Shown piece after piece: positions 33,523-43,081 of a stretch of DNA of 49,819 nt. Every line of letters begins with the position of its first letter. Positions within the stretch are counted from its first letter, which is position 1. Source of the DNA: Pseudanabaena sp. SR411 (GTDB lineage Bacteria; Cyanobacteriota; Cyanobacteriia; Pseudanabaenales; Pseudanabaenaceae); contig NZ_NDHW01000108.1 of assembly GCF_002251945.1 (NCBI RefSeq), forward strand, positions 1-49,819. Reading direction: 5' to 3'. The translations under genes were made by a program, and so were the position numbers. The notes under the pieces are model-generated. The model did not search any database and was not told where the DNA came from. It saw only the letters and a program-made list of their open reading frames with translations.

Positions 33523-36500
33523 ATGAGGATCACTTTATTATGGGGATTGTCTAGCACTTTATACGCAGCTTTTTGTATGACTGCTCCTGCCAGTACAGAT
33601 GCCAAATCTCAACGCGATCGCCAGCTTTCTCTCAAGATATTGCTGATAGTTCCCTTTGTGACTCAAGTGATTGCGGCTGTGGGAATTACGGGATGGTTAT
33701 CGGTACAGAATGGACGGGAAGCAACTCAAGAACTAGCTCCTCAAATTGGACAGGAAGTAACCAATACGATTGAAGCTCATGTGCGAGGCTACTTTGACGC
33801 TCCTTTAGAAATTTTGCAAGCTCACGGGGCTATGGCAAAAGCGGGCTATTTGAATTTTGAGAATTTGAATAGCTTAGATAAATTATTTTGGCAACAGATG
33901 CGCCAAGCTCAAAGTTTATATTTTTTCTATGCCGCAAATCCTCAAGGGCAATTTCTCGGCGTGGAGAGGAGAGAAGGTAATGCTTTGGTGTTGCATCGAT
34001 CTTCTTCGCCGAATTTAGCTGCACCACTGCAAAAAGTAATCTATCGCTTAGATAATGCTGGTAAAGCTCTTAACCAAATTGAAGTAAATATTTACGATCC
34101 CCGCGATCGCCCTTGGTATAAAGGAGCAGTTAAGGCTCGTCAAACAGTCTGGAGTCCTATTTATCCATTTGTAGCACGTCCGATTTTAGGAATTACGGCT
34201 TCTTTGCCGATTTATAGCGAATCTGGTAACTTGCGCGGAGTCATTGCGATCGACTTAACGCTTTCTCAAATTGGTGACTTTCTGCGCCAATTAAAAATTG
34301 CTAAAACAGGACAAGCCTTTATTCTGGAACCATCAGGGGAAATAGTTGCCACATCAACTTCGGAAGCACCCTATATTTCCATAGGTCAAAAACAACAACG
34401 TATTCACGCACTTAAAAGCCAAAATCCCCTACTACGCCTAGTCTTTCAAAATCTTCAACAAAAATATTCCAATTCTGCTGATATTCCCAAGCATCAGCAA
34501 GTCCAAATGGAATGGGAAGGCGCAACTCAATATATTCAGATTACGAGATTACGCAATGCTCAGGGACTAGACTGGCTAATGATTGTGGCAGTATCTGAAG
34601 AAGACTTTCGTGATCGCATTAATATTAATACGCGCAATACGATTGTGCTATGTGCTTTAGCTCTAATCTTTGCGAGCCTGACAGGTTTTTATACATCAAA
34701 ATGGATTGCCAAACCCGTGGAGAAGCTCATTGATGCTTCACATTTGCTAGCGACACTTTCTGCTTCAGCAGATTTGGCTACTGGTCAGCCCTACCATCCG
34801 ATTGAAACTGCTAATGTGCGAGAGCTATCGATTCTGGCTGACTCCTTTAATCAAATGGCGCAACAGTTACAGATTTCATTTATGGCGCTTGCTCAAAGTA
34901 AAGAGGAATTAGAAATTCGGGTAGAACAGCGTACTGCTGAATTAAAAACTAGCGAAATCAAATATCGCACACTCGTTGAAGCTGCCAATTGCATCATTTT
35001 ACGCATCAATACTGTCGGCACAATTAAATTCATCAATGAATATGGTTTAACTTTCTTCGGATTTCGGAAAGAAGATGAGATGGTGGGCAGAAATATTAGT
35101 GGCACGATTGTCAAAGATAGTGATGATACTACTGTTTCGGACTTAATTAATTGGATGGATAATCGTAATAAGTCTCCTCAGATATCAATGTTTCAAGAAA
35201 GTCAAAATATCCGTAATGATGGAGAGCAGGTATGGATATCTTGGGCAAATCGTCCAATTTTAGACGATTCAGGAAAATTGGTGGAAATTCTCTCGATTGG
35301 GGTTGATATTACGGAAAGGAAGAGAATTGAGTCTACGCTAGAAGAGTTTGTGAGTTTGCAAAGAGCTACCTTTGAATCGATCGCGGATGGTGTGGTAGCC
35401 GTGGATCGAGTTGGGCATATCAATAGCTACAATCAACGCTTTGTGGATATGTTTGGGTTATCGCCAGAGGTTTTATCGATCCCCGATTATGACCTGAGAT
35501 TAGAGTTTTTATCGGAAAAGATGCTCGATCCTCAAGACTTTATGCAGCGATCGCAGGAGTTTTATCGCCATCCTGAGCGTGAAAGTTATGATTTGTTAGA
35601 ACTAGTTGATGGCCGAGTTTTGGAACGCTATTCCCGTCCCCAAAGGGTTGGCGATCAGATTATCGGTCGGGTATGGAGTTTTCAGGATATTACGGCTCGT
35701 GTGAGAGCCGAGCAAGCTCTCGAAGAACAAAAAACCTATTTGCGATTAATCATTGATAGCATTCCTCAACAAATTTTCTGGAAAGATACAAATCTGGTGT
35801 TTAGGGGATGTAATAAAAATTGGGCGATGTATGCTCAACTGGAGACTCCAGAAAGTGTGGTCGGTAAGACTGATTACGATCTAATTGGTAATCCTGAATT
35901 GGCAAATATATTTCGGACTCACGATCAGCAAATTATGGAATCGAATATTCCTGAAATGCATGTGATTCAGCGCAAACTCAATCCTGATAAGTCGGGAAAA
36001 TCCATATGGCTAGACATTAGCAAGTTGCCAATTATTGATGCTGAAGGTAAGACTATTGGGGTTTTGGGGGTGCTTGATGACATTACGGAACGGAAACTTG
36101 CTGAAGAAGCACTTCATGCTGAGCAAGAGAAATCAGAAAGACTGCTATTAAACATTCTGCCGAAAGCGATCGCCGATCGCCTCAAGCAAGTTCATGGGGT
36201 CATTGCGGATAGTTTTGAGTCTGTCACGGTTCTCTTTGCTGATCTAGTTAGTTTTACGAGAATGTCCTCGGAACTCGCTCCTCAAGATTTGGTCGATCTG
36301 CTAAATCTGATTTTTTCTAATTTTGATACGCTCTGCGAAACCTATGGCTTAGAGAAAATTAAAACCATAGGTGATGCCTATATGGTGGCAGGTGGTATTC
36401 CTATTCCCACCGAAAAACATGCAGAGGCGATCGCCTGTATGGCTTTAGACATGGTTGATAAAGTGGCGGAACTTCGTGATTTGACTGGTAGACCATTACA

Positions 36501-36753
36501 AATCCGCGTTGGTATTCATACGGGTGCGGTAATTGCAGGGGTGATCGGTACGCAAAAGTTTATTTACGATCTCTGGGGTGACACGGTGAATGTGGCGAGT
36601 CGGATGGAGTCTCACAGCGAAGTTGGCAAAATTCAAGTGACTGCTGCTACCTATGAACTGCTCAAGCATAAGTTTGATTTAGTCGAGCGTGGTGCGATCG
36701 AGGTCAAGGGGAAAGGACTCATGCAAACCTATTGGCTTACCTCCAAAAAATAA
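33523..36753 (+). CDS. Multi-domain class III adenylate cyclase (Cache-HAMP-PAS-PAS-PAS-cyclase)
   Basis: A 1076-residue membrane sensor that would make cAMP. A transmembrane segment lies at about 38-60, then an extracytoplasmic Cache-type domain (about 65-365; DPRDRPWYKGAV), a second membrane helix (about 370-388), a HAMP linker (KWIAKPVEKLIDAS), three PAS domains (about 480-600, 605-735, 740-870) and a cyclase domain (about 890-1075). The cyclase keeps both metal Asp residues (VLFADLVSFT, IGDAYM), the adenine-selecting Lys (EKIKTIGDAY) and Asp (YDLWGDTVN), and the transition-state Asn/Arg (NVASRM), so ATP is the expected substrate. The N-terminal start is uncertain; an ATG at 33577 is also possible. 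Confidence 0.9.
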   Translation: MRITLLWGLSSTLYAAFCMTAPASTDAKSQRDRQLSLKILLIVPFVTQVIAAVGITGWLSVQNGREATQELAPQIGQEVTNTIEAHVRGYFDAPLEILQAHGAMAKAGYLNFENLNSLDKLFWQQMRQAQSLYFFYAANPQGQFLGVERREGNALVLHRSSSPNLAAPLQKVIYRLDNAGKALNQIEVNIYDPRDRPWYKGAVKARQTVWSPIYPFVARPILGITASLPIYSESGNLRGVIAIDLTLSQIGDFLRQLKIAKTGQAFILEPSGEIVATSTSEAPYISIGQKQQRIHALKSQNPLLRLVFQNLQQKYSNSADIPKHQQVQMEWEGATQYIQITRLRNAQGLDWLMIVAVSEEDFRDRININTRNTIVLCALALIFASLTGFYTSKWIAKPVEKLIDASHLLATLSASADLATGQPYHPIETANVRELSILADSFNQMAQQLQISFMALAQSKEELEIRVEQRTAELKTSEIKYRTLVEAANCIILRINTVGTIKFINEYGLTFFGFRKEDEMVGRNISGTIVKDSDDTTVSDLINWMDNRNKSPQISMFQESQNIRNDGEQVWISWANRPILDDSGKLVEILSIGVDITERKRIESTLEEFVSLQRATFESIADGVVAVDRVGHINSYNQRFVDMFGLSPEVLSIPDYDLRLEFLSEKMLDPQDFMQRSQEFYRHPERESYDLLELVDGRVLERYSRPQRVGDQIIGRVWSFQDITARVRAEQALEEQKTYLRLIIDSIPQQIFWKDTNLVFRGCNKNWAMYAQLETPESVVGKTDYDLIGNPELANIFRTHDQQIMESNIPEMHVIQRKLNPDKSGKSIWLDISKLPIIDAEGKTIGVLGVLDDITERKLAEEALHAEQEKSERLLLNILPKAIADRLKQVHGVIADSFESVTVLFADLVSFTRMSSELAPQDLVDLLNLIFSNFDTLCETYGLEKIKTIGDAYMVAGGIPIPTEKHAEAIACMALDMVDKVAELRDLTGRPLQIRVGIHTGAVIAGVIGTQKFIYDLWGDTVNVASRMESHSEVGKIQVTAATYELLKHKFDLVERGAIEVKGKGLMQTYWLTSKK

Positions 36754-36783
36754 AAAAGGCGGCGCTTTGCGCCGCCTTTTTTA
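36751..36783. terminator. Bidirectional terminator with GGCGGCGC core
   Basis: TAAAAAAGGCGGCGC and GCGCCGCCTTTTTTA pair exactly over 15 bases around a TTT loop, between the convergent cyclase and dnaK genes. The stem begins on the cyclase stop codon. Confidence 0.85.
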
Positions 36784-36784
36784 T

Positions 36785-38755
36785 CTACATCCAATCATCA
36801 TCGTCATCGTAGGACACTCGCGTATTGGGGCGGCGACGCTCATCTTCGTCCTTGCCACGTTTGTTACGACTGGCAAAACTACCGATACTTTCGAGGATGC
36901 CACCGAAGAGATCGTCATCCTCATCATCATAATATTCATCATCTTCGGCATAGAGTTCCGTCGATAGCGCATAGAGAGCTTCCTGTAACTCAGACTGAGC
37001 GCGATCAATTAAGGCATCATCTTCCTTGGCGATCGCATCTCTCAGTTTTTTAATTGATCCCTCAATTTGTTTGCGGCGTTCGTAACTGAGTTTATAGCCA
37101 TAGTTCAGCGCTAATTCCTTCAGTTGACGCTCGGCTCCCACCGCCAAGTTATCGGCACGATTAAGTTTTTCGATACGTTCCCGTTTGGCGCGATCGCGAT
37201 CGGCAAATTGCTCAGCCTCAGTGACCATGCGCTGTACTTCTTTCTCGTCTAAAGTCGAAGCACCCTTAATCGTGACGCGACGTTCGACACCCGTGCGGCG
37301 ATCGCTAGCGGTTACTGCTAAAATCCCATCGGTATTCAGGTCAAAAGTGACATCCACCTGAGCCATACCACGCGGCTGAGGATCGAGTCCGCTTAGTTTA
37401 AAGCGCCCCAGTGACTTGTTATATTCAGCAAGATCTCGTTCGCCTTGGATCACATGGATTTCTACAGAGGTTTGATTATCTTCGGCAGTCGTAAATAATT
37501 CCATTTTGCGACAGGGGATCGTCGTATTTCGGGGAATCAAACGTTTGACTACACCGCCCGAAGTTTCCACACCCAAAGATAAAGGTGTGACATCCAGCAG
37601 TAACACATCCTTAATTTCGCCCGACAAAATCGCGGCTTGGATCACTGCGCCGATCGCCACCACTTCATCAGGATTTACACTTTGACTGGGTGGCTTGCCG
37701 ATCGCTCTTTCCACCATTTCCTGTACCGCAGGAATTCGCGTCGAGCCACCAACTAAAACCACTTCATCGATTTGGCGCGGACTAATTTGGGCATCCTTTA
37801 ACACGCGATCGAGGGGAATTTGTAAGCGTTCTAATAAATCGGCGCTGAGTCGCTCAAACTGAGATCGCTTTAAACTGGTTTCTAAATGTAAAGGTCCTTC
37901 AGTTGTCGCCGTGATAAACGGTAAATTAATTTCGGTTACGCCCACTGTCGAAAGCTCGATTTTGGCTTTTTCGGCGGCTTCGGTCAGACGTTGTAAAGCT
38001 TGGCGCTCTTTCCGCAGATCGACACCATCGGATTTTAAAAATTCTTCAGCGAGATAATTGACAATTTGGCGATCGAAATCATCGCCGCCTAACTGCGTAT
38101 CGCCCGTCGTTGCCTTAACTTCAAATAAACCGTCGCTCACCTCTAGCACCGACACATCAAACGTGCCACCACCAAGGTCAAATACTAAAATTTTCTTGTT
38201 GGATTTTTTATCTAATCCATAGGCTAACGAGGCAGCCGTCGGTTCATTTAAAATTCGCTTAACTTCGATCCCCGCAATTCGTCCAGCGTCCTTTGTGGCC
38301 TGTCTTTGCGAATCATTAAAATAGGCAGGTACTGTAATTACTGCCCCAGTTACAGGTTCGCCTAGATACCGACTCGCTTCATCCACGAGTTTGCGAATTA
38401 CCATTGCCGAAATTTCTTCAGGCGCAAAATCTTTCTCAAGTCTAGAACTGCGTAACTTAATATTTCCCTGCTCATCACGACGCACTGTATAGGGAACGCG
38501 CTTAGTTTCCGCCGAGAGTTCACTATGCTTACGGCCGATAAAACGCTTGACAGAATAAAAGGTATTGTCAGGATTTAGCACTGCTTGCCGACGTGCCATT
38601 TGCCCGACAAGACGTTCGCCATCTTTAGTAAAGCTAACAACGGAGGGAGTGGTGCGGCTACCTTCTGAGTTTGCAATCACTATGGGTTTGCCACCTTCCA
38701 TAACGGCTACCACAGAGTTTGTCGTACCCAAGTCAATACCTACAATTTTGCCCAT
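36785..38755 (-). CDS. dnaK: Hsp70 chaperone DnaK with acidic tail
   Basis: A 656-residue Hsp70. The ATPase domain (about 1-385) has [32 protein letters not shown] and [14 protein letters not shown]; the substrate domain has [15 protein letters not shown] and a linker to a helical lid. The tail is unusual: a run of Asp/Glu/Tyr ([17 protein letters not shown]) and an Asp-rich end (DDDDDWM), not the EEVD-like end of the main housekeeping DnaK (DnaK2). It is therefore probably a DnaK1- or DnaK3-type paralogue. I chose MGKIVGID as start; ten upstream codons starting at TTG do not match the family. No dnaJ or grpE is adjacent. Confidence 0.93.
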   Translation of the reverse strand: MGKIVGIDLGTTNSVVAVMEGGKPIVIANSEGSRTTPSVVSFTKDGERLVGQMARRQAVLNPDNTFYSVKRFIGRKHSELSAETKRVPYTVRRDEQGNIKLRSSRLEKDFAPEEISAMVIRKLVDEASRYLGEPVTGAVITVPAYFNDSQRQATKDAGRIAGIEVKRILNEPTAASLAYGLDKKSNKKILVFDLGGGTFDVSVLEVSDGLFEVKATTGDTQLGGDDFDRQIVNYLAEEFLKSDGVDLRKERQALQRLTEAAEKAKIELSTVGVTEINLPFITATTEGPLHLETSLKRSQFERLSADLLERLQIPLDRVLKDAQISPRQIDEVVLVGGSTRIPAVQEMVERAIGKPPSQSVNPDEVVAIGAVIQAAILSGEIKDVLLLDVTPLSLGVETSGGVVKRLIPRNTTIPCRKMELFTTAEDNQTSVEIHVIQGERDLAEYNKSLGRFKLSGLDPQPRGMAQVDVTFDLNTDGILAVTASDRRTGVERRVTIKGASTLDEKEVQRMVTEAEQFADRDRAKRERIEKLNRADNLAVGAERQLKELALNYGYKLSYERRKQIEGSIKKLRDAIAKEDDALIDRAQSELQEALYALSTELYAEDDEYYDDEDDDLFGGILESIGSFASRNKRGKDEDERRRPNTRVSYDDDDDWM

Positions 38756-38863
38756 GCTTGACGTATATACCTCTTCACTTCCCAAGACTGTTTATTAAAC
38801 AGCTTAACAATTTTTGATGTTGCTTTACTTTGCTAATATCCTATCTCTAAACACCACGCTTAT

Positions 38864-38892
38864 AGACAAAGGGCTTCTTAAGCCCCTTGTCT
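38864..38892. terminator. Terminator of the CAAD gene
   Basis: AGACAAAGGGCTT and AAGCCCCTTGTCT pair over 13 bases with one G-U pair and a three-base loop, 14 bases beyond the minus-strand stop. Confidence 0.7.
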
Positions 38893-38905
38893 TTAGATTA
38901 GTTAT

Positions 38906-39367
38906 TTAGCCAAAAACTTTGTTTTTCCAAGCTGTGATCCCATCAATTAGCTCTTTGCGAGTATTGGCAAGTAATAGGTATCGATAAATAAACCATACCG
39001 AATAAACAAAGCCAACTAATTCAAAGACGCTAGGCAATACGGGTAATTTATTTAAAAAGCCTAAAAGTTCTGATGTGGCAATCAATACAGGAATAGTAGC
39101 AATTATGGCGATCGCTAGAGTGCGATTGGCTTTTTTACCTTCACCAAAGTACTCCTCCCAAAGTTCCTTGACTTGTTTCAAAAGATCAAAGCTCCCTTGG
39201 AGTGCATCATCTATGGGTGGGGTAGCATCTGTTATTGCTTCAGATGTAGATGTTACTGGCGTTGTTGCTGTGGGAGATTCGGTAGTTTCTTCTGCGGCGC
39301 TAGTAACTTCTGAAGTTTCGGCTAGAGCTTCTGCCATCTCTTCGACAGTGTTTTCTTTAGGTTCCAT
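38906..39367 (-). CDS. CAAD-domain (CURT1-like) thylakoid membrane protein
   Basis: A 153-residue protein. The first 70 residues are acidic and Thr/Ala-rich; an amphipathic segment (QGSFDLLKQVKELWEEYFGEGKKANR) leads to two transmembrane helices (about 85-103 and 111-132) and a short basic tail (ITAWKNKVFG). This is the CAAD pattern found in cyanobacterial aminoacyl-tRNA synthetase extensions and in the plant CURT1 proteins that bend thylakoid membranes. A role in thylakoid membrane shape is inferred from the family. Confidence 0.85.
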   Translation of the reverse strand: MEPKENTVEEMAEALAETSEVTSAAEETTESPTATTPVTSTSEAITDATPPIDDALQGSFDLLKQVKELWEEYFGEGKKANRTLAIAIIATIPVLIATSELLGFLNKLPVLPSVFELVGFVYSVWFIYRYLLLANTRKELIDGITAWKNKVFG

Positions 39368-39468
39368 AATTTGTTTGATCTTATTGATCAGTCAGTAGGA
39401 TGGGGAAATTTTAACAATATTTGCAACGCTTTGTTAGAGCGATCGCTGTAACGAATTGGCTGCTGTCC

Positions 39469-39509
39469 TCAAAAAAGAGATGGGGCAAAGAGCATTATCT
39501 CTTTTTTGA
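39469..39509. terminator. 13-bp hairpin between the STAS and CAAD genes
   Basis: TCAAAAAAGAGAT (39469-39481) and its complement (39497-39509) pair with a 15-base loop, about 100 bases upstream of the CAAD gene. A second hairpin nearer the STAS gene is listed separately. Confidence 0.5.
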
Positions 39510-39550
39510 TTTTAAGTTTTAACAAAAATAGCGATCGCCAATATAAAAAA

Positions 39551-39589
39551 CTAAAAGAGACATGGTGCTTAGCAACATGTCTCTTTTAG
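39551..39589. terminator. Terminator of the STAS gene
   Basis: CTAAAAGAGACATG... (39551-39568) and its complement (39572-39589) pair over 18 bases with one mismatch and loop TTA, 17 bases beyond the minus-strand stop. Confidence 0.75.
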
Positions 39590-39606
39590 AAAATTTCAAA
39601 GTAGCC

Positions 39607-39924
39607 TTAAACTTTCTTCAAAGAATGTTCAAACTGGCTGCGATTTTCAAATACATCAAATAAAGTCTTCATTGAGGTTGCTTCTAGCAAAAAGTCGATG
39701 TACTCGCTGATTGAGCAGAGTGCAAATCTACAACCGATCGCCTTAGCGCTCCTCAAAGCAAAAATTAAAGCCCCCAAGCCTGAACTATCCATCTGTTTGA
39801 GATGTTTTAGGTCAATAAGTAATACATCAGGTTTCCGATCTAACACATGACTAGCTTGCTGACGAAAATAGTTAGTACTAGTGGCGTTAAGATGTCCCGT
39901 TGGTTGCATTACTTCAATACGCAT
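39607..39924 (-). CDS. STAS-domain protein (anti-sigma factor antagonist type)
   Basis: A 105-residue single STAS domain. The characteristic loop is LIDLKHLKQMDSSGLGALIFALRSA, with the Asp-Ser-Ser phosphorylation-type site as in SpoIIAA. I chose MRIEVMQPTG because AAAGGAG lies nine bases before it; an upstream GTG would add 11 residues. No anti-sigma kinase (RsbW) or phosphatase is adjacent, so the partner is unknown. Such lone STAS proteins are common in cyanobacteria. Confidence 0.85.
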   Translation of the reverse strand: MRIEVMQPTGHLNATSTNYFRQQASHVLDRKPDVLLIDLKHLKQMDSSGLGALIFALRSAKAIGCRFALCSISEYIDFLLEATSMKTLFDVFENRSQFEHSLKKV

Positions 39925-40219
39925 TGCTTTTTTCTCCTTTCCCCAGTTTAGAGGCACTAAAAATGTCTAAATTGATTTAATAAATTATTGATTCAAATGT
40001 CTGGATAACTCTCTGTCTGGATAATTCGTAGAAAACATTAATTTGGAAAGCTGCTTTTTCTATCTAAACAATTTGTTCATTTAGCCGTTAATTTAGATCA
40101 AGCTTTTTAGCTGTGCAACTGTAATTTTTTATCTCGTGCGAACATCCTACTTCCTAAACCCAATATTTATTTACCCAAAAGTTATGAAAAGGTTATTCCT
40201 AAAGTTATCAATATACAGA

Positions 40220-40293
40220 TATAGCGCTTTTACAGGGTTGTGAGAGTGCGCCCCTTCGGGGCACACTCTCACAACCCATTTAGGACTGCTATA
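40220..40293. repeat. TATAGC-bounded palindromic element with 20-bp stem
   Basis: TATAGC at 40220-40225 is matched by GCTATA at 40288-40293. Between them arms 40235-40254 and 40258-40277 pair over 20 bases with one mismatch around loop TTC. The right flank TTTAGGACTGCTATAG is the reverse of CTATAGCnGTCCTAA seen at 3644. It is not next to a gene end, so it is not an obvious terminator. Confidence 0.65.
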
Positions 40294-40340
40294 GATAGAG
40301 TCAGCGATCGCCGCCTAAAGCTCTGTCGATAGTTCCACCC

Positions 40341-40383
40341 AAGAATTAGTGTTGCGGCGCTTTGCGCCGCAACACTAATTCTT
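40341..40383. terminator. Perfect 20-bp hairpin, GCGGCGC-TTT-GCGCCGC core
   Basis: Arms 40341-40360 and 40364-40383 are exact complements; the outer sequence CCCAAGAATT is shared with the copy at 15813. It abuts the stop of the minus-strand glycosylase gene and may terminate it. Confidence 0.8.
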
Positions 40384-40385
40384 AT

Positions 40386-40958
40386 TTAGTTAGCTTTTCG
40401 AGATATTGAGGTGCGATCACGTAAATACCAGCGCCAAGGAATATCTACTCCTTGGGTAATTCCGATTCTAGTAGTTTGAAAAATTGGCTCGTTAAAATCT
40501 GGTGATCGCGCTTCTAGCCATAGATCTGAATCAGGATGCAGCTTTACCCCATCAAGTTGCCGATCAATTTTCAATAGGCGGCAAAGTTTGCCCGGTCCAG
40601 CCCCTGCTCGATGCGCTTTTTCTTTGGGGTTATGCCAACTTGGTAAGCGATCGCATTCGATCGCCCGAATTAATACCGCACTACAAAAATCTTCGCGATC
40701 GGTCACAATATTGAAGCAATGATAAATTCCATAAATTAAATAGACATAGGCAGTACAGGGTGCGCCAAAAATAGCAGCATTGCGCTGAGTTTTGCGTCGA
40801 TAGCCATGACAAGCAGGATCGGTAGCATCATAGGCTTCAGTTTCGACAATAATTCCCCGATATTCAATCTTGTCAATCCTTCTAACTAAAGTACATCCCA
40901 ATAAATCTGGTGCAACTTCATGGGCAGGACGCTCAAAAAAAGATTTTTCTAGCAGCAT
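40386..40958 (-). CDS. DNA-3-methyladenine glycosylase (AAG/MPG family)
   Basis: A protein of about 190 residues that removes alkylated bases such as 3-methyladenine in base excision repair. The family core is [56 protein letters not shown] and [15 protein letters not shown]. The catalytic Glu is expected in VETEAY. The start ATG before LLEKSFF is preceded by GGAG six bases away; two more upstream codons are non-ATG. moaE follows upstream on the same strand. Confidence 0.93.
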   Translation of the reverse strand: MLLEKSFFERPAHEVAPDLLGCTLVRRIDKIEYRGIIVETEAYDATDPACHGYRRKTQRNAAIFGAPCTAYVYLIYGIYHCFNIVTDREDFCSAVLIRAIECDRLPSWHNPKEKAHRAGAGPGKLCRLLKIDRQLDGVKLHPDSDLWLEARSPDFNEPIFQTTRIGITQGVDIPWRWYLRDRTSISRKAN

Positions 40959-40971
40959 CAAAAACTCCAAA

Positions 40972-40996
40972 TAAAAGGACGCAAAGCGTCCTTTTA
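40972..40996. terminator. Terminator of moaE
   Basis: TAAAAGGACGC and GCGTCCTTTTA pair over 11 bases with an AAA loop, immediately beyond the moaE stop and before the glycosylase start. Confidence 0.75.
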
Positions 40997-40997
40997 C

Positions 40998-41423
40998 CTA
41001 TATGGGACAATTTACCCAACTGCTGACCCCATCTAGCCAAAATTCTTTTTTCCAAATTGGGGCATCTATTTTTAAGGTGTCGATCGCATAGCGACAAGCC
41101 TCGAATGCCTCCGCCCGATGTGGCGACCCAACCGCAACTAAAACGCTAATTTCGCCAATTTTGAGTTTGCCAAGTCGATGATGAATGACAACTTCGGTAA
41201 TATCTGGAAATTTGGCATGGCAGCGATCGCTAATTTCCTGAAAAACTTGTAAAGCCATCGATTCGTAAGCTTGATAGTCCAAATAATCGACTGCTCGCTC
41301 CCCAGTCTGATTGCGTACCATCCCGCTCATCATTACCACTGCCCCATTACGCGCATTGTCGGCGATCGCATAGACTGCCGCTACATCCAATACCGCATGA
41401 GTTAGTCGAAAGTTTTTACTCAT
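40998..41423 (-). CDS. moaE: Molybdopterin synthase catalytic subunit MoaE
   Basis: A protein of about 141 residues that, with MoaD, adds sulfur to precursor Z to make molybdopterin. Family motifs are NGAVVMMSGMVRNQT, YLDYQAYESMA, HRLGKLKIGEISVLVAVGSPHRAEAFEACRYAIDTLK and APIWKKEFW with the catalytic lysines. The start MSKNFRLTH is preferred; the seven extra upstream codons lack a good ribosome site. It is adjacent to psbN, separated by a hairpin. Confidence 0.92.
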   Translation of the reverse strand: MSKNFRLTHAVLDVAAVYAIADNARNGAVVMMSGMVRNQTGERAVDYLDYQAYESMALQVFQEISDRCHAKFPDITEVVIHHRLGKLKIGEISVLVAVGSPHRAEAFEACRYAIDTLKIDAPIWKKEFWLDGVSSWVNCPI

Positions 41424-41431
41424 ATCTTTGC

Positions 41432-41456
41432 CTAAACCGCGCAAAGCACGGTTTAG
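41432..41456. terminator. Hairpin after psbN
   Basis: CTAAACCGCGC and GCACGGTTTAG pair over 11 bases with one mismatch and an AAA loop, 6 bases beyond the psbN stop on the minus strand. Confidence 0.65.
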
Positions 41457-41461
41457 TTAAA

Positions 41462-41593
41462 TTAATCTTCGTGTTCTTCAAACTGATCGACTAATTCTTT
41501 ATTAGGTGGTCCAAACGCCACATATATCGCATAAGCCGTTAAAACGATCACACATACGGCGATAGTCACCGCGATCGAAGTTGCGTTTTCCAT
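41462..41593 (-). CDS. psbN: Photosystem II assembly protein PsbN
   Basis: A 43-residue protein with one transmembrane helix. The sequence starts MENATSIAVTIAVCVIVLTAY and ends FGPPNKELVDQFEEHED, the diagnostic PsbN tail. PsbN is needed for photosystem II reaction-centre assembly rather than being a stable subunit (family knowledge). It is divergent from psbH with 77 bp between, the order conserved from cyanobacteria to plastids. Confidence 0.96.
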   Translation of the reverse strand: MENATSIAVTIAVCVIVLTAYAIYVAFGPPNKELVDQFEEHED

Positions 41594-41609
41594 GAATTGA
41601 ACCAATGAT

Positions 41610-41637
41610 TTGAGTTATTCTTAATTACAATTATACT
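41610..41637 (+). promoter_or_regulatory. Promoter of psbH
   Basis: TTGAGT (41610-41615) and TATACT (41632-41637) are spaced by 16 bases, giving a start near 41644, about 27 bases before the psbH ATG. Confidence 0.65.
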
Positions 41638-41670
41638 ATTTTGTAACAATCCTTTTAAGAAGACAAAGTT

Positions 41671-41865
41671 ATGTCACAACGTACCCGCCTTGGCGATATC
41701 CTCAGACCCCTAAATGCAGAATACGGTAAGGTCTCTCGTGGATGGGGAACTACCCCTCTCATGGCTGTATTCATGGCGTTATTTCTTGTATTTCTGGTAA
41801 TTATCCTCCAGTTGTACAACTCCTCCTTGCTACTTGATGGTGTTAACCTCAACTGGGGCGGCTAA
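41671..41865 (+). CDS. psbH: Photosystem II protein PsbH
   Basis: A 64-residue photosystem II core subunit with one transmembrane helix (about 30-48, [19 protein letters not shown]). [31 protein letters not shown] and the C-terminal [12 protein letters not shown] are typical of cyanobacterial PsbH. It is transcribed away from psbN from a promoter with TTGAGT and TATACT and is followed by a terminator before tatA. Confidence 0.97.
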   Translation: MSQRTRLGDILRPLNAEYGKVSRGWGTTPLMAVFMALFLVFLVIILQLYNSSLLLDGVNLNWGG

Positions 41866-41887
41866 ATTTTAGCTATCCTAAGCAAAT

Positions 41888-41916
41888 ATTAAAGGCACGC
41901 TCTGCGTGCCTTTAAT
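41888..41916. terminator. Terminator of psbH
   Basis: ATTAAAGGCACGC and GCGTGCCTTTAAT pair over 13 bases with loop TCT, 22 bases after the stop codon. Confidence 0.75.
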
Positions 41917-41959
41917 GTATCAATAGTTTTCGTTGTATATAAATTTAAGGTCACTCTCC

Positions 41960-42253
41960 ATGAATATTTTCGGTATTGGCTTGCCTGAAATGATTCTGAT
42001 CATGCTTGTAGCTCTATTGATTTTTGGCCCCAAAAAACTGCCAGAAATCGGTCGTAGCATGGGCAAAGCGATTAAAGGTTTTCAAGATGCCTCCCGTGAA
42101 TTTGAATCAGAGTTTAAGCGCGAAGCTGATCGCGAAACTGCTCGTCTAGAAGAAATAACCCCTACGGCGGCTCCAGAGCCAGTCCAATCTACCACTGAAC
42201 CCATAGTTGTCCCATCAGAAGTTAAGGAAGTTGTAACCACTGCGGATGTCTGA
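41960..42253 (+). CDS. tatA: Twin-arginine translocase subunit TatA
   Basis: A 97-residue TatA/Hcf106-type membrane protein for export of folded proteins across the thylakoid or plasma membrane. The N-terminal helix is MNIFGIGLPEMILIMLVALLIFGPKKLPEIG, with the FGPKKLP hinge, then an amphipathic helix (SMGKAIKGFQDASREFESEF) and a polar tail. I prefer the ATG before NIFGIG. It overlaps the pth start by eight bases, so the two genes are cotranscribed. Confidence 0.93.
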   Translation: MNIFGIGLPEMILIMLVALLIFGPKKLPEIGRSMGKAIKGFQDASREFESEFKREADRETARLEEITPTAAPEPVQSTTEPIVVPSEVKEVVTTADV

Positions 42254-42890
42254 GACTCAATCTATTTCTCTAATCGTGGGACTTGGCAATCCTGGTGCAG
42301 AATATGAACGCACCCGCCACAATATTGGTTTTATGGCGATCGATCGCTTAGCCACATCTTGGAGTATCTCCCTCGGCAAAGAAAAGCGATTTTACGGCAT
42401 TTTTGGTGAAGGTAGATTGTCGAGTCGATTAGCCAGTAGCGGTAAAATCCGTTTGCTCAAGCCCACTACCTATATGAATGTGTCAGGTCAATCGGTGCGA
42501 GCTTGTGCCGATTGGTTTAAAGGAAATCCTGCAAATATTTTGGTCATCTATGACGATATGGATCTACCCCTTGGTAAATTGCGATTGCGTCCTTCAGGCT
42601 CAGCAGGTGGACACAATGGGATGAAGTCGATAATTTCGCATCTTGGCACGCAGAATTTTCCTCGGCTTCGTCTTGGGATTGGGCGTGGTGGTAAATTACA
42701 TGGTGACGAGGCGATCGCCTCCAAAGCTAATCAAAACGTCACGAACCATGTTTTAGGAGGATTTTCGTCCACAGAAACTAAAATCTTGTCCGAAATTCTT
42801 GATCTGGCTGAGTCTACAGTGACCAGCATTTTATTGGATGGGCTAGAAAAAGCGATGAGTCTATACAACAGTCGTAGTATCGATGTTTAG
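42246..42890 (+). CDS. pth: Peptidyl-tRNA hydrolase
   Basis: A 214-residue enzyme that frees tRNAs from stalled peptidyl-tRNA. The catalytic His is in GNPGAEYERTRHNIGF; other markers are LLKPTTYMNVSGQSV, YDDMDLPLGKLRLRPSGSAGGHNGMKSI and LRLGIGRG. A start at ATG inside the tatA end gives a normal length. Confidence 0.95.
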   Translation: MSETQSISLIVGLGNPGAEYERTRHNIGFMAIDRLATSWSISLGKEKRFYGIFGEGRLSSRLASSGKIRLLKPTTYMNVSGQSVRACADWFKGNPANILVIYDDMDLPLGKLRLRPSGSAGGHNGMKSIISHLGTQNFPRLRLGIGRGGKLHGDEAIASKANQNVTNHVLGGFSSTETKILSEILDLAESTVTSILLDGLEKAMSLYNSRSIDV

Positions 42891-43081
42891 AAAGTCGGAT
42901 CGTCAAGACAAAGCAGGGTCTATATACGCTAGAGGCTTGCTCGCTTGTTTTCCCTAAATTTTTTAGGACTGCTTACAGGGTATGATAAGACGGATTTTTA
43001 GGGAGCTTGAACATAGCATAGTAACCAAATTACTGAGATATGCAAGGGCCATTTAATCGTAGTCAGAGGAGAACGTAATTT

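Larger units (their letters stand above)
39925..40385. other. Intergenic region with two palindromic elements
   Basis: About 460 bp with no supported gene. It holds the TATAGC-bounded element 40220-40293 and the hairpin 40341-40383; the rest is AT-rich and must contain the STAS promoter. Confidence 0.6.
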
